Of a DNA stretch of 30,436 nt, positions 23,637 through 30,436 are shown in pieces; within the stretch, counting starts at the first letter, position 1, and the number at the start of each line of letters is the position of its first letter. This stretch comes from JANNRA01 sp031401035 (GTDB taxonomy: Bacteria > Desulfobacterota > Binatia > HRBIN30 > CADEER01). The notes under the pieces are model-generated. The model worked only from the letters and a program-made list of their open reading frames with translations, had not been told where the DNA came from and made no database searches. The stretch covers positions 1-30,436 of the forward strand of contig JANNRA010000048.1 of NCBI GenBank assembly GCA_031401035.1. Reading direction: 5' to 3'. The position numbers were made by a program, and so were the translations under genes.

Positions 23637-25166
23637 TCAGGTGTGGGCGCGGTGTGCGAAATGGGCGCGGATCGCGTCGGTGAACGCGGCGATGGTGTAG
23701 GTCGTCGGCTGCAGCACCACCTCCAGCCCGGCGGCGCGCGCCGTTTCGGCGGTGATCGGGCCGATGCAGCCGGCCGACACGCCGGCCAGTAGCGCGGCGG
23801 CGTCGGCGCCGAGCAGGGTCAGGAAGCTGCGCACCGTGCTCGAGCTGGTGAATGTCACCAGATCGACGGCGCGCGCCTGCAGCAGCGCGCGCAGCTCGCT
23901 GAGATCGACGCGGGCTGGAATGGTCTCGTAGGCCGGCACCTCGTCCACCGTCGCGCCGGCGTCGCGCAGCATGATCGGCAGGATCTCGCGCGCCACCGTG
24001 GCGCGCGGCAGCAGGACGCGCGCGCCGGCGATGCCGGCGGCCTGCATCGCCGCGGCGACCGCCTCGGCGCGGAACTCCTCGGGCACGACGTCGACCAGCA
24101 GGCCGCGCGCGGCGATGGCCGCGGCGGTCTCGGAGCCGACCGCCGCCAGCCGGGCGCGGTGCAGCGCGCGCACGTCGCGGCCGCGCGCGCGCAGTCGGTC
24201 GAAGAACTTCTCGACGCCGTTGGCGCTGGTGAGGACGATCCAGTCGTACGACTCGATGCGCGCGATGGCCTCGTCGAGCGGCGCCCACGACGCCGGCGGC
24301 ACGATCTCGATGGTCGGACAGGGCAGTACGTCGGCGCCGAGCGCCGCCAGCGCGTCGACGAAGTCCGCCGCCTGCGCGCGCGGCCGCGTCACGACGATGT
24401 GCCGCCCCGCCAACGGCCGCCGCTCGGCCCAGGCGAGCGTCTCGCGCAGGCGCGCCACCTGCCCGACGACCGCCAGCGCCGGCGGTTGCACATCGCGCGC
24501 CACGGCGAGATCGGCGATGGTCGCGACGGTGCCGCGCAGCGTCTCCTGCGCCGCCGTCGTGCCCCAGCGAATCACTGCTGCCGGCGTCTCGGGATCCATC
24601 CCGTGCGCCAGCAGCTGCGCCATGTTCGCGCCCAACTGGCGGGTCGTCATGAGGAACACCAGCGTGTTGCCGCGCTGCGCGACGGCGTCCCAGTGCACCG
24701 CCATCTCCGGCTTGTCGGGGTACTCGTAGCCGGTCAGCACCGTGAACGACGAGGCGAGGTCGCGATGGGTCAGTGGAATGCCCGCATACGCCGGCACGGC
24801 GATCGCCGAGCTGACGCCGGGGACGACCTCGAACGGGATGCCGGCGGCGGCGAGCGCCTCGGCCTCCTCGCCGCCGCGACCGAAGACGAACGGGTCGCCG
24901 CCCTTCAGCCGCACGACGCGACGGCCGGCGCGCGCGTGCTCGAGGAGCAGCGCGGTGATCAGCGCCTGCTCGGTGCGTTGCCCGCCGCCGTGCTTGCCGA
25001 CCAGGATGCGCTCGGCCTGCGGCGGCGCGTGGTCGAGCAGGCGCGGGCTGGCCAGGTAGTCGTAGATGACGACATCGGCGCCGCGCAGGGCGCGCGCGCC
25101 GTCGAGGGTCAGCAGGCCCGGCGCGCCCGGCCCGGCGCCGACCAGATACACGGTGCCGGGCGTCAT
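23637..25166 (-). CDS. cobA-hemD: Fused uroporphyrinogen-III C-methyltransferase / uroporphyrinogen-III synthase
   Basis: The 509-residue protein has two enzymes in one chain. Residues 1-~245 are the SAM-dependent methyltransferase (VYLVGAGPGAPGLLTL, VRLKGGDPFVFGRGGEE, VPGVSSAIAVPAYAGIPLTH), making precorrin-2. Residues ~250-509 are uroporphyrinogen-III synthase (GRHIVVTRPRAQ, DWIVLTSANGVEKFF, VAAVGSETA-like LAAVGSETAAAI). Such cobA-hemD fusions are known in anaerobes and deltaproteobacteria. The ATG 25166 overlaps the hemC stop by 4 bases (ATGA). It sits at the branch between heme and siroheme/cobalamin. Confidence 0.94.
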   Translation of the reverse strand: MTPGTVYLVGAGPGAPGLLTLDGARALRGADVVIYDYLASPRLLDHAPPQAERILVGKHGGGQRTEQALITALLLEHARAGRRVVRLKGGDPFVFGRGGEEAEALAAAGIPFEVVPGVSSAIAVPAYAGIPLTHRDLASSFTVLTGYEYPDKPEMAVHWDAVAQRGNTLVFLMTTRQLGANMAQLLAHGMDPETPAAVIRWGTTAAQETLRGTVATIADLAVARDVQPPALAVVGQVARLRETLAWAERRPLAGRHIVVTRPRAQAADFVDALAALGADVLPCPTIEIVPPASWAPLDEAIARIESYDWIVLTSANGVEKFFDRLRARGRDVRALHRARLAAVGSETAAAIAARGLLVDVVPEEFRAEAVAAAMQAAGIAGARVLLPRATVAREILPIMLRDAGATVDEVPAYETIPARVDLSELRALLQARAVDLVTFTSSSTVRSFLTLLGADAAALLAGVSAGCIGPITAETARAAGLEVVLQPTTYTIAAFTDAIRAHFAHRAHT

Positions 25167-26086
25167 CCGGTCCAGCCGAGTTCGCGCAACACCGCCGCGC
25201 CGCCGTCGGCGAGCAGGGCGTGCGCCAGGTCGGCGCCGAGGCGCGCCCCGTCGGCGGCGGCGCCGCGCCGCTCGCCGCGCACCAGCCGCGTGCCGTCGGG
25301 ATGGGCGATCACCGCCCGCAGCGTCAGCGCCTCGCCGTCGAGTTCCGCGTAGCCGCCGAGCGGCGTCGTGCAGGTGCCGCCGATGGTCCGCAGGAAGGCA
25401 CGCTCGGCGTCGATGGCGCGGCGGCTCGGCGCGTGCTCGACGGCGCGCAGCAGCTCGACCATCGGCCCCGGCCGGCTCTCCAGCGCCAGCGCGCCCTGGC
25501 CGATGGCGGGGACGAAGTGGTGCGGATCGCAGGCGGTCGCGTGCGGCGGCGCCAGGCCGAGGCGATTGAGGCCGGCGGCGGCGAGCACCGTCGCGTCGAC
25601 CTCGCCGCGCGCCAGCTTGGCGAGGCGGGTGTCGACGTTGCCGCGCAGATCGACCACCTGCAGCTGCGGATGCAGCGCCCGCAACAGCGCCGCCCGGCGC
25701 GGGCTCGAGGTGCCGGCGCGCGCTCCCGGCGGCAGCGCGGCGAGGCCGCCGGCGGCGCGCGTCAGGACGACGTCGTGCGCCGCCTCGCGCTCGGGCACAC
25801 AGGCGAGCACCAGGCCCTCCGCCAGCTCCCCCGGCACGTCCTTGAGCGAGTGCACCGCGGCGTCGATGGCGCCGTCGAGCAGCGCCGTCTCGAGTTCCTT
25901 GACGAACAGGCCCTTGCCGCCGAGCTGGTGCAGCGGCACGTCGGTGATGCGGTCGCCGGAGGTGCGGATGACGACCAGCTCGACGCGCCGCTGCGGGTGC
26001 GCCGCCGCCAGGCGCCGCCGCAGCCACTCGGCCTGGGCGAGGGCCAGCTTGCTGCCGCGGGTGCCGATGCGCAGCCGCTCGCTCAT
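25163..26086 (-). CDS. hemC: Porphobilinogen deaminase (hydroxymethylbilane synthase)
   Basis: This 307-residue enzyme polymerises four porphobilinogens. Visible signatures are RIGTRGSKLALAQAEW at the N-terminus, the catalytic Asp83 in VHSLKDVP, the Arg-rich SSPRRAALL segment and LRGNVDTRLAKL. The dipyrromethane cofactor Cys239 lies in GGTCTTPLGGYAEL. Length is normal. It overlaps hemA upstream by 4 bases and cobA-hemD downstream by 4 bases, so the three are translationally coupled. Confidence 0.96.
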   Translation of the reverse strand: MSERLRIGTRGSKLALAQAEWLRRRLAAAHPQRRVELVVIRTSGDRITDVPLHQLGGKGLFVKELETALLDGAIDAAVHSLKDVPGELAEGLVLACVPEREAAHDVVLTRAAGGLAALPPGARAGTSSPRRAALLRALHPQLQVVDLRGNVDTRLAKLARGEVDATVLAAAGLNRLGLAPPHATACDPHHFVPAIGQGALALESRPGPMVELLRAVEHAPSRRAIDAERAFLRTIGGTCTTPLGGYAELDGEALTLRAVIAHPDGTRLVRGERRGAAADGARLGADLAHALLADGGAAVLRELGWTG

Positions 26087-27363
26087 GACTCGTCCGGGTC
26101 CTCGAGGTCGAACAGGCGCCGCGTCGCATCGAGATAGAACGTCTCGGTGCGGCGGTCGTGCTGCTTCAGGCGGGCGATCGGGGCGTGCAGGATCTTGTTG
26201 ACGATCGCCGTCGTCATCGCCTCGACCACCTGGCGCTCGCGCGGTCCGAGATCCTTGAGTTGGTTGAGCGACTTCTGCAACTCGCCGAGGCGGATCGCCT
26301 CGACCTTGTCGCGCAGCGCGATGATGGTCGGCACGACCTCGAGGTGGCCGAGCCAGCGCAGGAACGACTCCACCTCGGCGGTGACGATGTCCTCCGCCTT
26401 CTCCGCCTCGCGCACGCGCTCGCCGAGGTTGCCCTCGGCCACCTGCGACAGGTCGTCGACGTCGTACAGATAGACGTTGTCGAGCTCGTTCAGGCGCGGG
26501 TCGAAGTTGCGTGGCACGCTCAGGTCGATGCAGAAGATCGGCCGCCCCTTGCGCTCGCGCAGCGCCTCCTGCACCGGCCCAGGCCCGAGGACGACCTCGC
26601 TCGCGGCGGTGGCGCCGATGACGATATCGGCCATCGGCAGGTAGCGCGGGAACTGCTCGAACGGCACCGGCGTGGCATTGAGCTCGCGCGCCAGCTCGAC
26701 GGCGCGCTCGAAGGTGCGGTTGGTGACGATCAGGCCGCCGACGCCGTTGGCGAGCAGGTGACGCGCCGCCAACTCGCCCATCTTGCCGGTGCCGATGAGC
26801 ATCGCCGTCTTGCCCTCGAGGCGGTCGAAGATCGTCGTCGCCAGCTCGACCGCCGCCGAACTGACGGACACCGCCCGGCCGGCGATGCCGGTCTCGGTGC
26901 GCACCCGCTTGGCGACCGAGAAGGCCTTGTGGAACCAGCGGTGCAGCACCGCGCCGGTGGCGCCGACGCTGGCGGCGCGGGCGTACGATTGCTTCAACTG
27001 GCCGAGGATCTGTGGCTCGCCGATCACCATCGAATCGAGGCTCGAGGCGACACGGAACAGATGCCGCACGGCGTCCCGCCCCTGGTAGTTGTACAGGTGC
27101 GGCGTCAGGTCGGCGGCGCGACCGGTCTGCGCCTGGCGCAGGAACGCGGCGATGCGCCCGACGGCGCCGCCGCCGTCGCGTGTCGTACTCACCACCTCGA
27201 CGCGGTTGCAGGTGCTCAGCAGCACCGCTTCGTCGACGCCCTCGAGATCGCAGAGGGCACGGTTGACGTCGTCGAGGCGCTCGTCGGCGATCGCCACGGC
27301 CTCGCGCACGTCGAGCGAAGCGGTGCGGTGGCTCAACCCGACGATGAGGACGTCCTGCTGCAT
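26083..27363 (-). CDS. hemA: Glutamyl-tRNA reductase
   Basis: This 426-residue enzyme reduces Glu-tRNA to glutamate-1-semialdehyde, the first step of C5 tetrapyrrole synthesis. The N-terminal GLSHRTA motif and the catalytic Cys52 in STCNRVEVV are present, as are the GEPQILGQLK motif and a Rossmann NADPH site GTGKMGELA at 191-199. A C-terminal dimerisation helix completes it. ATG 27363 overlaps the stop of the CcsA/HemX-like gene by one base. hemL, the next enzyme of the pathway, is not in the window. Confidence 0.96.
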   Translation of the reverse strand: MQQDVLIVGLSHRTASLDVREAVAIADERLDDVNRALCDLEGVDEAVLLSTCNRVEVVSTTRDGGGAVGRIAAFLRQAQTGRAADLTPHLYNYQGRDAVRHLFRVASSLDSMVIGEPQILGQLKQSYARAASVGATGAVLHRWFHKAFSVAKRVRTETGIAGRAVSVSSAAVELATTIFDRLEGKTAMLIGTGKMGELAARHLLANGVGGLIVTNRTFERAVELARELNATPVPFEQFPRYLPMADIVIGATAASEVVLGPGPVQEALRERKGRPIFCIDLSVPRNFDPRLNELDNVYLYDVDDLSQVAEGNLGERVREAEKAEDIVTAEVESFLRWLGHLEVVPTIIALRDKVEAIRLGELQKSLNQLKDLGPRERQVVEAMTTAIVNKILHAPIARLKQHDRRTETFYLDATRRLFDLEDPDES

Positions 27364-28178
27364 CAGCCGAGCGCTCTGCCGTGCGGCAGGCCGAGGTTGA
27401 GGGCCACCAACGAGATCAGCAGCAACGCGAAGCCGAGCAGCGTCAGCGTCGCCGCCCGCCGGCCGCGCCAGCCGAGCGTGCGCGCCTGCAGCAGCAGGGC
27501 GTAGAGCAACCAGGCGAGGACGGCCACCACCTGCACCGGCTCCCAGGCCCAGAAGGTTCCCCGGGCGGCCTTGGAAAGCAGCGAGCCGGTGACGATGCCG
27601 ACGGTGAACAGCGCGAAGCCCCAGGCGACGCAGCGGTAGTTGAGCTCGTCGAGCCGCTCGAGCGACGGTAGCCGGCGCAGGCGGCCGCGCCGCTTCGCCT
27701 TCAGCTGCCGCTCCTGCACCAGGTAGACGAGGCTGACGCAGGCGGCGAGGGCGAAGATGGCGTAGCCGAGGAAGGCCGGCGCGACATGCGCCGGCAGCCA
27801 GGCGGTACGCATCCCCTCGGGCAGCGTCTCGGCGCCGGAGAAGACGATGAAGGACGATAGCGTCAGGAGAAAGGCGAGCGGGCTGACCAGCGCCCCCAGC
27901 ACGGCCAGCGGGGCGCGCGTCTGCAGGGCGAGGAAGAGCCCGACGATCAGCCAGGCGAGCAGCGAGAGCTGGTCATGGAACGACAGCATGACGCCGAGGC
28001 CGCGTGTGCCGACGCGCAACAGCAGGGCGATGGTCTCGAGTGCGAAGGCGGCGGAGAGGGCCACGAGCGCGACGCGATGCGGCTGCGCCCGGGTGCTGGT
28101 CAGGTGGGCGACGAAGGCGGCGGCAGCGACGAGGTAGAGGCCGAGGCTGACGGCGAAGAAGACCAGGTCGATGCTCAC
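27363..28178 (-). CDS. CcsA/HemX-like membrane protein (cytochrome c assembly family)
   Basis: This 271-residue protein has about eight membrane segments and the WWD-type motif of heme-handling proteins (GTFWAWEPVQV, near residue 220), flanked by PAHVAPAFLGYAIFALA with a conserved His. That places it in the CcsA/CcmC/HemX family. In Bacillus the hemAXCDBL operon holds hemX right beside hemA, so a HemX-like role in controlling HemA level is possible; a true CcsA would pair with CcsB/ResB, which is not seen here. The GTG start at 28178 overlaps the siroheme gene stop by 4 bases (GTGA), and the stop overlaps hemA by 1. Confidence 0.87.
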   Translation of the reverse strand: MSIDLVFFAVSLGLYLVAAAAFVAHLTSTRAQPHRVALVALSAAFALETIALLLRVGTRGLGVMLSFHDQLSLLAWLIVGLFLALQTRAPLAVLGALVSPLAFLLTLSSFIVFSGAETLPEGMRTAWLPAHVAPAFLGYAIFALAACVSLVYLVQERQLKAKRRGRLRRLPSLERLDELNYRCVAWGFALFTVGIVTGSLLSKAARGTFWAWEPVQVVAVLAWLLYALLLQARTLGWRGRRAATLTLLGFALLLISLVALNLGLPHGRALG

Positions 28179-28837
28179 AGGCGCGCCCCCAGACTGGCCA
28201 GCGAGACGTCGGCGCCGACATGCTCTGCAAGCAGCTGGTCCACCGCCGCCGCGTCCGGGCCGCGCAGCCGTTCGAGCAGGTCCGAGGCCACCAGTTGCGA
28301 GAGGATGCGCTGGCGTTCGCTGCCCGGCAGCGGACCGCCCTGCAGGTGACGGCGCAGACGGGCGAGGAGGTCGAGGGCGCGCTCGTATTCCGGCCCGAGG
28401 TGGCGGTCGAGATCCTCGCGCAGGCGCCGCGCCAGGGCCGGGCTGGCGCCGCCGGTGGAGATCGCGACGGTGAGCGCGCCGCGCCGCAGCACCGCCGGGA
28501 CGATGAACGAGCACCACTGCGGTCGGTCGACGACGTTGAGCGGCACCGCCGCCGCCGCCGCGGCGCGCGCCAGCTCGGCGTGCAGGGCCTCGTCGTCGGT
28601 AGCCGCGTACGCCAGACGGGCCCCGTCGAGGTCGCCGGCGCGATACGGCCGCCCGCGGTGCGCGATCGCCCCGGCGGCGGCCTGCGCCGTCAGCGCCGCC
28701 GTCAGGCGCGGCGCCACCACCGTCACCTGCGCCCCGGCGCTGAGCAACGACGCCACCTTGCGCTCCGCCACCGCGCCGCCGCCGACCACCACACAAGGCG
28801 CTCCCGCCAGGCGCAGGAAAACCGGGTAGTACTCCAT
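28175..28837 (-). CDS. Precorrin-2 dehydrogenase / siroheme ferrochelatase, Met8 type
   Basis: This 220-residue protein matches the N-terminal half of CysG (CysG-N, Met8, SirC): YYPVFLRLAGAPCVVVGGGA with the NAD site GGGAVAERK at 19-27, PLNVVDRPQWCSFIVPA, and AISTGGASPALARRLRED. It oxidises precorrin-2 and may insert iron to give siroheme. The methyltransferase that makes its substrate is in the cobA-hemD fusion of the same operon. ATG 28837 is chosen because the domain begins right there; an upstream in-frame ATG at 28987 would add 50 residues that look non-coding and overlap the promoter of the DsbA-like gene. It is the first gene of the operon. Confidence 0.92.
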   Translation of the reverse strand: MEYYPVFLRLAGAPCVVVGGGAVAERKVASLLSAGAQVTVVAPRLTAALTAQAAAGAIAHRGRPYRAGDLDGARLAYAATDDEALHAELARAAAAAAVPLNVVDRPQWCSFIVPAVLRRGALTVAISTGGASPALARRLREDLDRHLGPEYERALDLLARLRRHLQGGPLPGSERQRILSQLVASDLLERLRGPDAAAVDQLLAEHVGADVSLASLGARL

Positions 28838-28977
28838 CGCCCAAACCGTACCATCGCGCGCCGTGCAACAGCCAGTGGAGGGCGCGGCGCCGCGGAGCCA
28901 CGCGCCTGCGAGGTTTGCCAACCCCGGGCCCAGCTGGTACTGGACCTCTTTATCTTTCGCCTTCAAAGGAGAGCCTC
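28838..28977. promoter_or_regulatory. Divergent promoter region of the tetrapyrrole operon and the DsbA-like gene
   Basis: These 140 bases between two divergent starts must hold promoters for both sides. The part next to the DsbA-like gene is AT-richer (CTTTATCTTTCG at about 28948-28959), and AAAGGAG at 28965-28971 is its ribosome-binding site. TTGCCA at 28915 could be a -35, but I cannot place a matching -10. Confidence 0.4.
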
Positions 28978-29856
28978 GTGAAGACATATCTGCAGCGCAC
29001 CGGCCTGTCCCGACTCGCCGCGGCGGCCATCCTGCTCGCCGGCTTCGGCTGCGCCACGGCCGCTCTGGCCGACGACGCGACCAACCAGAAGATCGTCGAC
29101 TACTACCGCCGCAAGTCGAACCTGCCCCCCGATGTGGTGGCCACCGTGGTCGAGGTCACCGACTCAAAGATCCCCGGCGCCAAGCAGGGCACCCTGAACC
29201 TCACCAAAGGGGGCCAGGTACAGAGCGTCACGGTGCTCATGTCGGCCGACGGACGCTACGTGGTCTTTGGCGAGGTCGAGGACGTCACCTCCGACCCGTT
29301 CAAGGCGATCGCCGCCAAGATCAAGCTCGACGGCAGCCCGGTGCGCGGCCCCAAGGACGCGCCGGTCACCATCGTCGAGTACTCCGACTTCCAGTGCCCG
29401 TACTGCTCGCGCGCCCACACCACCGTCGAGGAAGTGATGAAGGCGTACGATGGCAAGGTGAAGCTGGTGTACAAGAATTACCCGCTCGGCTTCCACAAGT
29501 GGGCCGAGCCGGCCGGCATCGCCGTCGAGTGTGCCTTCCTGCAGGATCCGGCGGCGTTCTGGAAGCTGTACGACTTCATGTTCGCCAACCAGCAGCAGAT
29601 CACGCCGGAGAACATCAAGGCCAAGTCCGAAGAGGCGCTCGCCGGCACCAAGGTCGACAAGGCCAAGTGGGCCGACTGCTTCGACAACAAGAAGACGCTC
29701 GAGAACGTCAAGGCGGATATGGCCGAGGGCCAGGCGATCGGCGTCACCGGCACGCCGGCGTTCATCATCAATGGCCGCAAGATCAGCGGCGCCCAGCCGC
29801 TGCCCAACTTCAAGGCGATCATCGACGACGAGCTGTCGCGCGCCGGCAAGAGCTGA
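28978..29856 (+). CDS. Periplasmic DsbA/BdbD-family thiol oxidoreductase
   Basis: This 292-residue protein has a signal peptide (hydrophobic stretch to about residue 31, ALA before DDATN), an N-terminal ~90-residue domain of the kind found in disulfide isomerase-like DsbA/DsbC relatives, and a thioredoxin-fold DsbA domain from about residue 125. The redox pair is Cys140/Cys143 (SDFQCPYCSRAH) and the cis-Pro is in GVTGTPAFIINGRKI. GTG 28978 is chosen because AAAGGAG lies 6 bases upstream; the open frame upstream has no such signal. It should form or rearrange disulfides in secreted proteins, possibly including the Cys-rich ones in this window (inference). Confidence 0.9.
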   Translation: MKTYLQRTGLSRLAAAAILLAGFGCATAALADDATNQKIVDYYRRKSNLPPDVVATVVEVTDSKIPGAKQGTLNLTKGGQVQSVTVLMSADGRYVVFGEVEDVTSDPFKAIAAKIKLDGSPVRGPKDAPVTIVEYSDFQCPYCSRAHTTVEEVMKAYDGKVKLVYKNYPLGFHKWAEPAGIAVECAFLQDPAAFWKLYDFMFANQQQITPENIKAKSEEALAGTKVDKAKWADCFDNKKTLENVKADMAEGQAIGVTGTPAFIINGRKISGAQPLPNFKAIIDDELSRAGKS

Positions 29857-29898
29857 GCCGTCAGGTTCGGGTCACCAGCGTCTGGGCCCACATGACCC

Positions 29899-29931
29899 GC
29901 GGGCGGGCCGGGAGATTCCCGGCCCGCCCGC
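29899..29931 (+). terminator. Strong GC hairpin terminator after the DsbA-like gene
   Basis: A perfect 14-bp stem pairs 29899-29912 (GCGGGCGGGCCGGG) with 29918-29931 over the loop AGATT, 42 bases after the stop. Only a short T-containing tail follows, as is usual at this GC content. Confidence 0.75.
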
Positions 29932-29964
29932 CGTTCTCGCGCAGCCGGCGGCGCGGGCGCCTGG

Positions 29965-30426
29965 ATGATCGCGCTGTTCGAAAGTCCGAGCGGCGCGGAA
30001 CGCCGCGCCACAGCGCTCGCCTTCCTCGCCGCCCTGCCGTGCGACGGCGAAGCGCTGCTCGTCGGCGCCAGCCGCGGCGCCGTCGATGAGCTGGCACACG
30101 CGCACGCCGCCGCGCGCGGCGCCGCCTTCGGCCTGCGCCGCCTGACGCTGACCCAGCTCGCGGCCCTCCTGGCACAGCCGGCCTTCGCGGCAGCCGGGCT
30201 GGCGCACGCGACGCCGCTCGCCAGTCTCGCGCTGGCGGCGCGCGCGACCTTCGACGCGCGCGCCGCCAGCGCCATTCCCTACTTCGCCCCGGTCGCCAGC
30301 AGCCCCGGCTTCGCGCGCAGCGCCGCCGCCACCCTCGGCGAGTTGCGCGGCGCCCGCGGGGATGCCGCCCCCCACCCCCCCCGCGCCGCCCCCCGGCCCC
30401 CGCACGCCCCGCGGCGGGCCCGCTAA
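29965..30426 (+). CDS. N-terminal part of a PD-(D/E)XK / AddB-like nuclease-helicase, damaged at the window end
   Basis: From ATG 29965 the frame reads IALFESPSGAERRATALAFL, then a Rossmann-like LLVGASRGAVDELAH, LRRLTLTQLAALLA, and IPYFAPVASSPGFARSAAATLGELRGA. This pattern is what I know from the N-terminus of AddB-like/PD-(D/E)XK nuclease-family proteins of deltaproteobacterial genomes, which are usually 800-1000 residues. The stop at 30424 comes after a stretch of C/G homopolymers that translates as Pro/Arg/His filler, so I think the stop is a sequence artefact at a contig edge and the gene continues beyond. ATP-dependent DNA end processing is the expected role. The call is moderate. Confidence 0.6.
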   Translation: MIALFESPSGAERRATALAFLAALPCDGEALLVGASRGAVDELAHAHAAARGAAFGLRRLTLTQLAALLAQPAFAAAGLAHATPLASLALAARATFDARAASAIPYFAPVASSPGFARSAAATLGELRGARGDAAPHPPRAAPRPPHAPRRAR

Positions 30427-30436
30427 CCGGCGGGCC
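30361..30436. other. Probable low-quality contig end
   Basis: The last ~75 bases change character: repeated C runs of five to eight, CCCGGCCCCC-like slurs and a sudden loss of coding pattern in the nuclease frame. This looks like sequencing or assembly error rather than biology. Confidence 0.6.

Noticed and set aside
28915..28945. Sigma-70 promoter with TTGCCA for the DsbA-like gene
   Set aside because: No acceptable -10 at 16-18 bases; too weak to list as a defined promoter.

Overview
The window is about 30 kb of very GC-rich bacterial DNA, densely coded on both strands. The gene content is that of a Gram-negative, didermic bacterium: an outer-membrane polysaccharide export lipoprotein, periplasmic DsbA-like thiol chemistry and system II/HemX-type cytochrome assembly. 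The dockerin-like modules (GDCNGDG...TIDDLIRMVNIALG), Pro/Thr linkers, and a Cys-containing GlyGly/hydrophobic/Arg C-terminus suggest a deltaproteobacterial-type lineage (Binatota, Desulfobacterota or Myxococcota sensu lato). That placement is inference, because no rRNA is present. Both window ends cut genes, and the right end looks like a low-quality contig edge.

Layout: (1) 1-3516, minus strand: an exopolysaccharide operon head reading NusG-like antiterminator, Wza-like lipoprotein, Wzz/GumC-like chain-length protein, ExeA-type ATPase. This order resembles the polysaccharide part of exosortase (XrtA) loci, but no exosortase is in view. (2) 4203-6175, plus: a soluble PAS-PAS-GAF histidine kinase, split by a one-base frameshift in a C tract. 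(3) 6486-6839: a doubtful small membrane protein with a perfect 12-bp hairpin inside it. (4) 6880-8307, minus: an amidase-signature hydrolase. (5) 8469-14257, plus: a complete Mrp-type cation/proton antiporter operon (A+B fused, C, D, E, F, G). (6) 14289-18620, plus: gatC, gatA, gatB and cysK. (7) 18704-21650, plus: two secreted proteins, one a seven-blade propeller with two dockerin-like modules, the next a cohesin-like domain with three Cys-rich modules and a MYXO-CTERM-like tail. (8) 21654-28837, minus: infA, hemB, a hicAB toxin-antitoxin pair, then cobA-hemD fusion, hemC, hemA, ccsA/hemX-like and a Met8-type siroheme gene. (9) 28978-29856, plus: a DsbA-family oxidoreductase, then a strong terminator and the start of a PD-(D/E)XK/AddB-like nuclease.

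How the parts work together: the tetrapyrrole operon runs in the order siroheme dehydrogenase to hemB with overlapping start/stop codons and supplies uroporphyrinogen III to both heme and siroheme. The siroheme branch would serve sulfite reduction, and CysK would use the resulting sulfide. GatCAB completes Gln-tRNA and/or Asn-tRNA. The Mrp complex handles Na+/H+ homeostasis.

The most unusual points are: the adjacent cohesin-like and dockerin-like secreted proteins, a possible non-cellulosomal surface assembly; a set of three period-8 inverted-repeat hairpins placed only between co-directional operon genes, two of them touching the ribosome-binding site of the next gene; and a 15-bp minisatellite between the amidase and mrpA.
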